From Myxococcales bacterium (GTDB lineage: Bacteria > Myxococcota_A > Polyangia > Polyangiales > Polyangiaceae), in assembly GCA_021847645.1 (NCBI GenBank), contig JAJZQG010000063.1, positions 1-37,471 on the forward strand: DNA of 37,471 nt, written 5' to 3'. Below are positions 25,727 through 32,884 of the stretch, piece after piece. Both the position numbers and the translations under genes were made by a program. The notes beneath the pieces were generated by a model. It was not told the DNA's origin, did not search any database, and saw only the letters and a list, made by a program, of their open reading frames with translations. Numbering within the stretch: position 1 is the stretch's first letter; every line of letters starts with the position of its first letter.

Positions 25727-26134
25727 TCACGGCGCAATCAGCTTCCGCACTTCGGTGGTGTCCTGGATTCCTGGGCTGGCCCGGCGTAGTTCGTTGCCCA
25801 ACGAGTCCGTCAGCACCAAGGCCGGCAGGGACCGGATGCCGTACTGCTCGAACATCGCGATATCCTTGGGCGACGTCGTGCGGTAGCGGACGATCTGCAC
25901 CTTGCCGTTGAGCTCCGAGGCCATGTCGTTGAGGATGCCCTGCTGGATCTGGCAGGGCTGGCCGTTGGGGTTCATGAAGAACACGAGGTGGCGAAGCTGA
26001 CCGTTGGGGGTCGTGGCGCCCTGGCCAGCCGCCGAGTTGGACGGCGGCGGTTGGGTGGACGCTTCGCTGCGGCTGCAGCCGGCCAGAGCGGAAAGGGCAA
26101 GCACGATCGTGACCAGGGGGAGCGTATGGCGCAT
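25727..26134 (-). CDS. Thioredoxin-like lipoprotein with a single active-site cysteine
   Basis: The protein is 135 residues. The signal peptide ends in the lipobox LAGC (C20), followed by a Ser/Pro/Gln linker of about 25 residues and a short thioredoxin fold. The active-site region reads MNPNGQPCQ, so the usual CxxC is GxxC with only C61. The cis-proline motif is kept (RSLPALVL, P104). A one-cysteine site cannot run the ordinary dithiol cycle alone. It could work by glutathionylation, by mixed disulfides with the CcdA-like partner, or as a metal- or thiol-binding protein. It overlaps none of its neighbours and sits 7 bases before the CcdA-like gene. The start ATG 26134 has only a weak GAGAA upstream. 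Confidence 0.82.
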   Translation of the reverse strand: MRHTLPLVTIVLALSALAGCSRSEASTQPPPSNSAAGQGATTPNGQLRHLVFFMNPNGQPCQIQQGILNDMASELNGKVQIVRYRTTSPKDIAMFEQYGIRSLPALVLTDSLGNELRRASPGIQDTTEVRKLIAP

Positions 26135-26323
26135 GGGATTCTCGCTTCGTTGGCGACGGTTCGAAACGCGTCGCGGGCGTAGGAGCCGTTGCCGGGCGAA
26201 AGGGTTCGCGCCCGGGCGCCGGCCGGCGAACGAATTTCGCGTCCACGGGCGAGGCCCGGGGGGCTCGATCGGCCGAGGCATGGACAGGGGACTCGCGGCG
26301 TCAGGCTCGGGGAAGCTTGCCGC

Positions 26324-26884
26324 TCATGGGTTCTTGCCCTGGCCCGTTTGCGGGTCGGCGCCGTCGGCCAGGGCGCCGTTCCAGATGTCCCGCAGCTGCT
26401 CGATCTGGTCGGGCTTGAGCTGGATGAACAGCCCGTGCGATTCGGCGAACAAGGCTCCCTCGGGCGAGAACAAGCGACCCGCCATGTGTACCTTGCGGCC
26501 TTCGACCCGCTCGACCACCACCTCGAGCCAGGCCAAGGTTCCCAAGGGCATCATGCTCTTGAAGTCCACGGCGAGCCGGGCGGCGACCACGCGGTGGCCA
26601 GCGATCCATGCGGCCAGGCCCATGGCTTCGTCCAACACGGCGGCCATGGAGCCCCCGTGCGCGTGGCCGGGCGGTCCCAGAGCCCCTGGACCGAACCACG
26701 CCTTGCCCACGAGGCAGCCATCCGCCAACCGGCGATAGTACCTGACCCGAAGGCGCTGCCCGTCGGGCTCGCCGGAAACGAAAGAGCCGACGGTAGTGTG
26801 AGGACGCGCAAAGTGGTCTTCGACCCAGCCGTCTTCGGGTTCGAGGCAGGGATCAGGAGCAGCGGTGAGTTGGGAGGCATTCAT
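26324..26884 (-). CDS. PaaI-like hotdog-fold thioesterase
   Basis: The protein is 186 residues. The hotdog core carries the PaaI-family motif HGGSMAAVLDEAMG (76-89), in which the helix after HGG holds the acidic residue used for acyl-CoA hydrolysis. Strand segments downstream (AARLAVDFKSMMP, then LEVVVERVEGRKVHMAGRLF) match the family layout. The first roughly 45 residues are an extra N-terminal arm. It probably hydrolyses acyl-CoA or aryl-CoA thioesters in the cytosol; the substrate is not evident. The start ATG 26884 is the first reasonable one, without a clear Shine-Dalgarno. It is transcribed away from the long non-coding stretch at 26885-27552. Confidence 0.83.
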   Translation of the reverse strand: MNASQLTAAPDPCLEPEDGWVEDHFARPHTTVGSFVSGEPDGQRLRVRYYRRLADGCLVGKAWFGPGALGPPGHAHGGSMAAVLDEAMGLAAWIAGHRVVAARLAVDFKSMMPLGTLAWLEVVVERVEGRKVHMAGRLFSPEGALFAESHGLFIQLKPDQIEQLRDIWNGALADGADPQTGQGKNP

Positions 26885-27074
26885 CGGTTGGGTCTTGGCG
26901 GTGGTCGGTGTTTGGCAGGAAGAGCATGGCGCCAACCAGGAAGCGGAGTCAAACGATGTCCTTTGCGGCATCCGGTCTGCGGCCAGCAGGAGCAAGCCAT
27001 GGCTCGCGGGGTGGACGGGAGCACTACGACGGTACGGACGAACGCGGGTGGCAGTGCTCTCAATGACTCTGTGC

Positions 27075-27091
27075 TGAATCTCCCACAAGCG
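27075..27091 (+). repeat. 17-bp motif, copy 1
   Basis: TGAATCTCCCACAAGCG here and TGAATTCGCCACAAGCG at 27307-27323 agree at 14 of 17 positions in direct orientation, both preceded by GTG within a base or two. Confidence 0.35.
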
Positions 27092-27306
27092 TGAGCCCAG
27101 AAATGCGACGGCTGGTCAGCATTGGGCCCCTGCGCCGTCCACCCCAACGCTAGTGTCGAGTCGGACGCTTGCTCGGACGACCCGTCAGCGTCGAAGGCAG
27201 AGGTGGGCACCCATGGGGAGCACGGCGCGTAGCGCTTGCGCAGGTGATTCCATCGGGCACCCGCGCAACGCAATCGCGCCCCCGAACTTGTTGTCACGAT
27301 TTGGTG

Positions 27307-27323
27307 TGAATTCGCCACAAGCG
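27307..27323 (+). repeat. 17-bp motif, copy 2
   Basis: Second copy of the motif at 27075-27091, 232 bases downstream and about 35 bases before TATAGT. It could be an operator or the relic of a duplication. Confidence 0.35.
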
Positions 27324-27357
27324 ACCTCAATCCACTAGCCGGCATCGAATCATGATG

Positions 27358-27363
27358 TATAGT
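27358..27363 (+). promoter_or_regulatory. Candidate -10 TATAGT for the kinase-like/MFS operon
   Basis: TATAGT is a good sigma-70-type -10 in an otherwise GC-rich region. It would give a leader of about 185 nt. No good -35 is seen 16-18 bases upstream. Confidence 0.4.
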
Positions 27364-27552
27364 AGACAGGCTGTCCGAGGATGAGACCGGGACGAGGGAG
27401 CTGGTCACACAAGCGGACGCGAGTGGCGTGGTGTCTGGTCGATCCGGCGCAGGCGACGAGCACGCGGGCACAACGCCACGACAGCAGGTCGAAGCAAGAC
27501 CAGACGGGTCGCGCCCGTGCCTCGAGCAACGACCGCAGGAGGAGCAACAGCA

Positions 27553-28458
27553 ATGGCCGTTATCGCAATTGCGCGCGGGACCCTGAACGCGGCGACGGAG
27601 TTGAGCGGCAGCTTGTCGCGAGCTCTCGGCTGGAATGTCGTCACGAGGGAAGAGGTATACGACGCAGCCAGGGCTTTCGGCATCGAGGAGACGGGTTTGG
27701 GGGAGCTCAGCTTCGTGGACGAGCGTCCCCCGTCGTTCTGGTATGCGCACTCGGACAAGCGCAGGCGTTACCTGGCTTGTTTTCAGGCGGCGCTCATGGA
27801 CAAGGCGATGCGCGACGACCTGATCTACGTGGGGCACCTGGGCCACCTGTTGATTTCAGGCTTCGGCCACGTGCTGCGCGTCCGGCTCGCGGCCCCGGAA
27901 GCCTATCGCGTCAAGGCTCTGGTGAGGGAACGGCGCATGACCCAGGCGCAGGCGATCGGCTTCATCCGCGAGGTAGACGAGCGACGGCTGCGCTGGAGCC
28001 AATTCCTGTACGGTGTGGACTGGCGTACCCCGGAGTTGTACGACCTCGTGCTCAATCCCGAGAAGCTGTGCGTCGGCGCCATGACCGAGTCGGTGGTGGC
28101 GATTACGCGCTGCGCTGAGATGCAGACCACACCGCACGACCGGCGTCGCATGGGAGACCTGCACCTGGCCGCCGTGAGCCGCGCCATCCTGCTTCGGGAC
28201 CCCTCCACGCGAGGGATTGAATGGGAAGTCGTCGCGCATTCCGACACGGGCAGGCTCGAGGTCTACTGTCCCCACGTGTCGGCGGGCTCGATCGCCGGCA
28301 CCGTCGCCGGAATCTTTCCTTTCACGGGCGGCGAGAGCTTCGAGGTGGCTGGCGACCGCGACTCTCATATCCGGGACCTGCTGCGTAAGATTCGGGGGGT
28401 GACCTCGGTTCAGGTCGTGCTCGGCGAGGCGCCTCCGTCGACGGACTTGGCGGATTGA
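27553..28458 (+). CDS. Cytidylate-kinase-like protein with degenerate P-loop and BON-like tail
   Basis: The protein is 301 residues. Residues 1-200 follow the cytidylate kinase-like family pattern: opening strand VIAIARG, VREERMT-type helix (LVRERRMT), VDERR (141-145), and the DW...YDLVLN segment (156-168). The P-loop, which in the family reads approximately QYGSGGREIA, is here GTLNAATELS (9-18) over the same length, so the Gly-rich turn and the basic residue are lost. The nucleotide-binding VGRG region is also altered (VGHLG). Phosphoryl transfer looks unlikely. Residues about 203-290 form a separate alpha/beta domain, BON-like in pattern (IAGTVAGIFPF...IRDLLRKIRGVTSVQVVL), perhaps sensory. 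The start ATG 27553 has GGAGGAG 8 nt upstream. Two MFS transporters follow on the same strand. Confidence 0.72.
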   Translation: MAVIAIARGTLNAATELSGSLSRALGWNVVTREEVYDAARAFGIEETGLGELSFVDERPPSFWYAHSDKRRRYLACFQAALMDKAMRDDLIYVGHLGHLLISGFGHVLRVRLAAPEAYRVKALVRERRMTQAQAIGFIREVDERRLRWSQFLYGVDWRTPELYDLVLNPEKLCVGAMTESVVAITRCAEMQTTPHDRRRMGDLHLAAVSRAILLRDPSTRGIEWEVVAHSDTGRLEVYCPHVSAGSIAGTVAGIFPFTGGESFEVAGDRDSHIRDLLRKIRGVTSVQVVLGEAPPSTDLAD

Positions 28459-28590
28459 AGTGACGCGCGTCGCGTGACGTGCGGGGAGAGAGTGCTGCGT
28501 TCCAACAGGAGACAGATTCGGCGACCGCTCGGGGTCAGGAGTCCGGCTCGGCCAGCCGGTCTGCGGGCCCGCGATCGGACAGGAGGCGGG

Positions 28591-30516
28591 ATGAAAGAGC
28601 GACTTGATTCCTTACGCGCGAGTGTCTCCGCGCACCCCAGCCGCAAGTGGCTGATCCTGTCGGCCGTGCTCCTGGGCGCGACGATGTCCGCTCTCGACGT
28701 GAGCATCGTGAACGTGACCTTGCCTACCCTCAAGACGACCTTCGGGGTGTCGATGCGGGTCATCGAGTGGGTGCCGATCGCCTACATGCTCACGCTGACG
28801 GTCTTCTTGCCGTTGTTCGGCCGGCTCGCCGACCTCTATGGCAGGTCCAAGCTCTACAACCTGGGCTTCGTCGTCTTCTCCATCGGCTCGCTCATGTGCG
28901 GCCTGTCGGCGACTGCATCCTTCATGATCCTGTCGCGCGTCGTCCAGGCGGTGGGCGCCGGGCTGTTGCAGGCCAACTCGGTGGCGGTCGTCACGCACGT
29001 GTTCCCCGCGAACGAGCGGGGCAAGGCGATTGGCATCCAGGGTGCCGTGCAGGCCGCGGCCATGGCGGCCGGCCCGTTCTTCGGCGGGATCTTGATCACT
29101 TCCGAGGGCTGGCGATCCATCTTCTATGTCAACATCCCGATAGGCATCATCGGCACCATTGCCGCGTTGCTGGTCCTGCCGCGCGACGAGAACGGGACCA
29201 AGGGGAGTGTGGACTACGCCGGCGCGGTGCTCTTCGCCTCCGGACTCGCCGGCATGCTGCTGGCCCTCAACGAGGTCGTGAAGTACGGCTGGGAATCCGA
29301 CAGGATCATCACCTACTTCGCCTCCGGCGTGGTTCTGCTGACTCTATTCGTGGTGGTCGAGCTGCGGGTCAAGCAGCCGCTCATCGACTTGCGCCTCTTC
29401 AAGAGCTCGACGTTTCTCATCGGCAACGTCAGCGGCATCCTCACGCACTATGCCCTGTTCGCTGTGATATTCTTCATGCCGTTCTACCTGGAGCGGGTAC
29501 GCGGGTGCGACGTGGCGCGCACGGGCGCGCTGCTCACGCCGCTGCTGCTCGCCATGGCCCTGGCGGCCCCGTTCGCCGGCCACCTGTCGGACCGCTATGG
29601 CGCGCGGCTCATGACGACCGCGGGGATGGTTGTCTCCGCGGTGGCCTGCCTCGGCCTGCTGCTCCTCGGCAAGTCGGCGCCCATCCTGAGCCTGGAGGCC
29701 ACGTTCGTGCTCATGGGCCTGGGCATGGGGATGTTCATTCCCTCCAACAACAGCGCCATCATGAACGCGGCCCCGGCCGAGAAGCTGGGGGTGGCCGGTG
29801 GGCTCTTGAACATGACCCGCTCGATGGGCCTCATCTTCGGGGTGAACATCTCCGGCATGTTGTTCACGACCCTGGAGCACCGCTACCTGGCCCAGAGAGG
29901 CTTCCGGCACGCCCGGCTCATCTTCAGCAACGCCCGTATCCCGCTTCCCCTCAAGGCCGACGCGTTCATGCACGGGCTGGTGGTCGTTATTCTGGTGGTC
30001 TTTGGCGTCAACATTCTCGTCGCCGCGCTCTCCGCCCTCCGCACAACCCCGGCGGTGGGGTTCATCGACCACGACGTCGCCGGGGCGGCGGTCATCTCGT
30101 CGAGCTTCCTCGGAGGCTTCTCTCCCGACCCGCCCGCCGTCTCGACGCTGGTGGTGGACCCGCCGGCCTTGGTCCTGGGGGCCATCCTGCTGCTGACCGT
30201 GGTCGTCGCCGGCCACATCTACACGCTTGTCTCGACCAGGCTCCGGGCCGAGGCTGTCGCGTCCGGGCAGGCTCCGCCCAGCGCGTCGGTCGGGCCGCCC
30301 GCCGCCCTCGGGCTGCCAGATGCGAGAAGTCTCGCGATCGCGTACTACGCAAACAAGTATCACGACCGCGATGTCTCGGTAGACATCTGGCGCGAGGGAA
30401 ACCACGAAGAGGCCGACGTCAGGAAGTACGGCTTCATCGTCAAGTCGTTGACCATCAGGGACCACACGGTTCAGGAACGACGCACCTGGATTGACCAGTT
30501 CCTCTTCGCGTACTGA
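28591..30516 (+). CDS. MFS drug/proton antiporter, DHA2 (14-helix) type, with extended C-terminus
   Basis: The protein is 641 residues, an inner-membrane exporter of the EmrB/QacA class. TM1 carries LDVSIVNV with D36, and loop 2-3 carries motif A (GRLADLYGRSK, from 77). The antiporter motif follows in TM5 (GIQGAVQAAAMAAGPFFGG). After TM14 there is an extra hydrophobic segment (about 530-550) and then a soluble tail of about 75 residues (from ARSLAIAYYANKYHD to WIDQFLFAY) absent from the tandem copy at 30546. ATG 28591 has GGAGGCGGG directly upstream. It follows the kinase-like gene by 132 bases and precedes its paralogue by 29, so the three genes look like one unit. Confidence 0.88.
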   Translation: MKERLDSLRASVSAHPSRKWLILSAVLLGATMSALDVSIVNVTLPTLKTTFGVSMRVIEWVPIAYMLTLTVFLPLFGRLADLYGRSKLYNLGFVVFSIGSLMCGLSATASFMILSRVVQAVGAGLLQANSVAVVTHVFPANERGKAIGIQGAVQAAAMAAGPFFGGILITSEGWRSIFYVNIPIGIIGTIAALLVLPRDENGTKGSVDYAGAVLFASGLAGMLLALNEVVKYGWESDRIITYFASGVVLLTLFVVVELRVKQPLIDLRLFKSSTFLIGNVSGILTHYALFAVIFFMPFYLERVRGCDVARTGALLTPLLLAMALAAPFAGHLSDRYGARLMTTAGMVVSAVACLGLLLLGKSAPILSLEATFVLMGLGMGMFIPSNNSAIMNAAPAEKLGVAGGLLNMTRSMGLIFGVNISGMLFTTLEHRYLAQRGFRHARLIFSNARIPLPLKADAFMHGLVVVILVVFGVNILVAALSALRTTPAVGFIDHDVAGAAVISSSFLGGFSPDPPAVSTLVVDPPALVLGAILLLTVVVAGHIYTLVSTRLRAEAVASGQAPPSASVGPPAALGLPDARSLAIAYYANKYHDRDVSVDIWREGNHEEADVRKYGFIVKSLTIRDHTVQERRTWIDQFLFAY

Positions 30517-30545
30517 GGACGCTGGGTAGGAAAGGGGTAATTGGC

Positions 30546-32060
30546 ATGCGCAGACGCCTTGAATTCCCGCACCCGTTCTTCTCTTCGCGCCCGGCGTGGA
30601 AGTGGTTCATCCTCTCGACCGTGCTGCTGGGCGCCACGATGTCCGCGCTCGACGTGAGCATCGTCAATGTGGCCATGCCGACGTTGCAGGGGACTTTCGG
30701 GGTCTCGATGGCGGTGATCGAGTGGGTCGCCATCGCGTACATGCTCACGCTCACGATATTCCTGCCGTTGTTCGGGCGGCTTGCGGACATGTACGGCAGG
30801 TCCAGGCTCTACAACGTGGGCTTCGTCGTCTTCTCGGTGGGCTCGTTCCTGTGCGGCTTGTCGAGCAGCGCCGGCTTCATGATCTTCGCCCGCGTCGTGC
30901 AGGCGGTTGGCGCCGGGCTCCTGCAAGCCAACTCCGTCGCCATCATCACCTACGCGTTCCCCGCCAAGGAAAGGGGAAAGGCGATTGGCATCCAGGGCGC
31001 CGTGCAGGCCATCTCCATGTCCGTCGGCCCCTTCGTGGGCGGCATCCTCATCGCCTCCGTCGGGTGGCGTGCCATCTTCTACATCAATATCCCCATCGGA
31101 TTGCTCGGTACGGTCGCCGCCATCCTGATCCTGCCCCCCAACCAGCAGGTCAAGGACAAGGGGACCGTGGACTACCTGGGCACAGCCTTGTTCGCCTCGG
31201 GACTCGGCTTGCTGGTGCTCGGCTTCAACGAGGGAGTCAAGTTCGGGTGGGGATCGCGCACGATCATCACCTACTTCACCTCCAGCATCGTGCTCATGGC
31301 CCTCTTCGTCATCACCGAGCTGCGCGTCAAACACCCGCTCATCGACCTGAGGCTCTTCAGGAACGCCACCTTCCTGTTCGGCAACCTGACGGGCATGCTG
31401 TCGTACTACGTGCTGTTCGCGGTCATGTTCCTGATGCCGTTCTACATGGAAAAGGTGCTGGGCTACAGCACGGCCTTGACGGGCTCGCTGCTCACCCCGA
31501 TCCCGCTCGCCATGGCCCTCGTGGCCCCGTTCGCGGGGCACATCTCCGACAAGCGCGGCTCCAAGCTGATGACCACTCTGGGCATGGGCGTGGCGGCCGT
31601 GGCCTGCGCCGCCCTCATGTGCCTGCGCGCGACGGTCTCCATGCCCGTGCTGGTGGCCACGCTCATCCTGCTGGGCGTGGGCATGGGTCTGTTCACTCCA
31701 CCGAACAACAGCGCCATCATGGGCGCTGCTCCCAAGGAGAAGCTGGGGACCGCCGGAGGCGTCTTGAACATGATGCGGTCGCTCGGCCTGATCTTCGGGG
31801 TCGACATCTCCGGCGTCATCTTCACCACGCTCGAGCACCACTACCTCTCCAGCCAGGGATTCCCCAACGTGCACCACGTGTTCAGGAGCGCGACCATCCC
31901 GTTGATCGTCAAGGACGACGCTTTCATGCACGGCTTTGCCTACGTGGTCGGCGTGCTTCTGGTGCTCACCGTGGCGTCGTTGTTGCTCTCGGGCACGACC
32001 AAGAGCCAGCCCTTGGACGCCGAGGCGGCGGAGGCCGCGAAGGCCTCGATGTTGGAGTGA
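30546..32060 (+). CDS. MFS drug/proton antiporter, DHA2 type, tandem paralogue
   Basis: The protein is 504 residues, the standard size for 14-helix DHA2 exporters. It aligns without gaps to the preceding transporter through at least the first 90 residues, including the identical LLGATMSALDVSIVNV segment and motif A (GRLADMYGRSR), so the pair arose by duplication. It ends soon after TM14 with a short Ala/Glu tail and has neither the extra segment nor the soluble tail of its partner. The start ATG 30546 has AAAGGGG about 8 nt upstream. The gene is followed by an inverted repeat (32061-32110) and converges on the small membrane protein at 32112. The substrate is not predictable. Confidence 0.88.
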   Translation: MRRRLEFPHPFFSSRPAWKWFILSTVLLGATMSALDVSIVNVAMPTLQGTFGVSMAVIEWVAIAYMLTLTIFLPLFGRLADMYGRSRLYNVGFVVFSVGSFLCGLSSSAGFMIFARVVQAVGAGLLQANSVAIITYAFPAKERGKAIGIQGAVQAISMSVGPFVGGILIASVGWRAIFYINIPIGLLGTVAAILILPPNQQVKDKGTVDYLGTALFASGLGLLVLGFNEGVKFGWGSRTIITYFTSSIVLMALFVITELRVKHPLIDLRLFRNATFLFGNLTGMLSYYVLFAVMFLMPFYMEKVLGYSTALTGSLLTPIPLAMALVAPFAGHISDKRGSKLMTTLGMGVAAVACAALMCLRATVSMPVLVATLILLGVGMGLFTPPNNSAIMGAAPKEKLGTAGGVLNMMRSLGLIFGVDISGVIFTTLEHHYLSSQGFPNVHHVFRSATIPLIVKDDAFMHGFAYVVGVLLVLTVASLLLSGTTKSQPLDAEAAEAAKASMLE

Positions 32061-32110
32061 GCCGGACGCCGAGGGCGCGGCCACGCAGCCTCCCGGCGGA
32101 GCCGTCCGGC
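32061..32110. terminator. Inverted repeat between convergent genes
   Basis: GCCGGACG (32061-32068) and CGTCCGGC (32103-32110) are perfect 8-bp complements, with a weaker inner pairing in the 34-base loop. Its position between two convergent stops suggests a bidirectional terminator; there is no U-tract. Confidence 0.45.
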
Positions 32111-32111
32111 G

Positions 32112-32621
32112 TCAGGACCGACTCTTCATCTTGTCCAGCGCAGAGGCGTCAATCTCGTATCCGAAGCGCCACGTCACGCTCCGGATGAACTGACGGATGT
32201 CCCCGGCGCTTGCCGACCTCTCGAAGAACAGCCGCATGAGGCGGGTCCCGGTGCGCACCTCCAGATAATAGCGCACCCGAAGCACGCCTAGCAGGCACCA
32301 CAGGCCGGCTCCGAGAAGGACGTACAAGGCGATCGTGACCGGGTGCAAGCTGACCTGACCCGGATGCACGGTGACGGGCAGCAGCCCGCGCCAGCGGACC
32401 AACAGGGAGATGAAAAGGCCGAAGATGCTGACGGCCAGGGCCGAGAACCCAACGAAGAATTGCATGAACGGGTGCTTGGCGCCCGTGTCGCAGACCAGCT
32501 TGATCGCCTGGACCTGCTCCCGCGGAATCGACGAGATGGTCTTCCCATCGTCCACTTCGCACAGCATCGAGTCCGAGATCTCGACTGTCGTGCACTTGAT
32601 CGCTGTGAGGCTGGTTTCCAT
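32112..32621 (-). CDS. Two-helix membrane protein, unknown
   Basis: The protein is 169 residues from ATG 32621. A short soluble N-terminal part (TVEISDSMLCEVDDGKTISS, then IPREQVQAIKLVC) looks like a small beta domain. Two membrane helices follow (about 60-80, FVGFSALAVSIFGLFISLLV; and about 98-115, IALYVLLGAGLWCLLG), and then a soluble C-terminus (RYYLEVRTGTRLMRLFFERSA) that reads like a membrane-proximal regulatory domain. An in-frame TTG at 32639, with GGGAAG 8 nt upstream, is an alternative start. No family recognised. It is divergent from the PHP lipoprotein gene with 263 bases between them. Confidence 0.62.
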   Translation of the reverse strand: METSLTAIKCTTVEISDSMLCEVDDGKTISSIPREQVQAIKLVCDTGAKHPFMQFFVGFSALAVSIFGLFISLLVRWRGLLPVTVHPGQVSLHPVTIALYVLLGAGLWCLLGVLRVRYYLEVRTGTRLMRLFFERSASAGDIRQFIRSVTWRFGYEIDASALDKMKSRS

Positions 32622-32872
32622 GACGGAGAACGTCGCCAATCGTCATGCTTCCCACGTCCGCCGCGCAGCCGCGAGGGGCCACGTCACGGGCAGGGCCGGA
32701 ACGACCGAGGTCAAGGATGGCACATCGGCGCGGTCCCATCCACGAAAAGTCACCCGACCGAGCCGTCCCTCGACATGGCCGGAGAAAAGGACGTGAGCCG
32801 CCTGCGATTCTCCGAACGGCCTGCCCATCGCCAGCTGCGCTTGTTTTCTCTTCCCCGCGGGCGGGCGTCGCG

Positions 32873-32878
32873 TACCAT
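32873..32878 (+). promoter_or_regulatory. -10-like element TACCAT 6 nt before ATG start
   Basis: TACCAT fits TANNNT and ends 6 nt before ATG 32885, the first codon of a clear lipoprotein signal. No Shine-Dalgarno is present. Confidence 0.5.
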
Positions 32879-32884
32879 GCCATC

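Larger units (their letters stand above)
26885..27552. other. 0.67-kb region without a convincing gene
   Basis: It lies between the divergent PaaI-like and kinase-like genes. The right side holds TATAGT at 27358-27363 and the Shine-Dalgarno for the gene at 27553. A 17-bp motif occurs twice (27075-27091 and 27307-27323). Open frames in the region have no recognisable protein content and look like high-GC shadows, or possibly a decayed gene on the minus strand. Confidence 0.5.

Noticed and set aside
28462..28471. 10-bp palindrome GACGCGCGTC after the kinase-like gene
   Set aside because: Short self-complementary CG strings are expected often at this GC content; no second copy or context.
30471..32084. 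Minus-strand frame opposite the second MFS gene
   Set aside because: Antisense shadow of membrane-protein codons.
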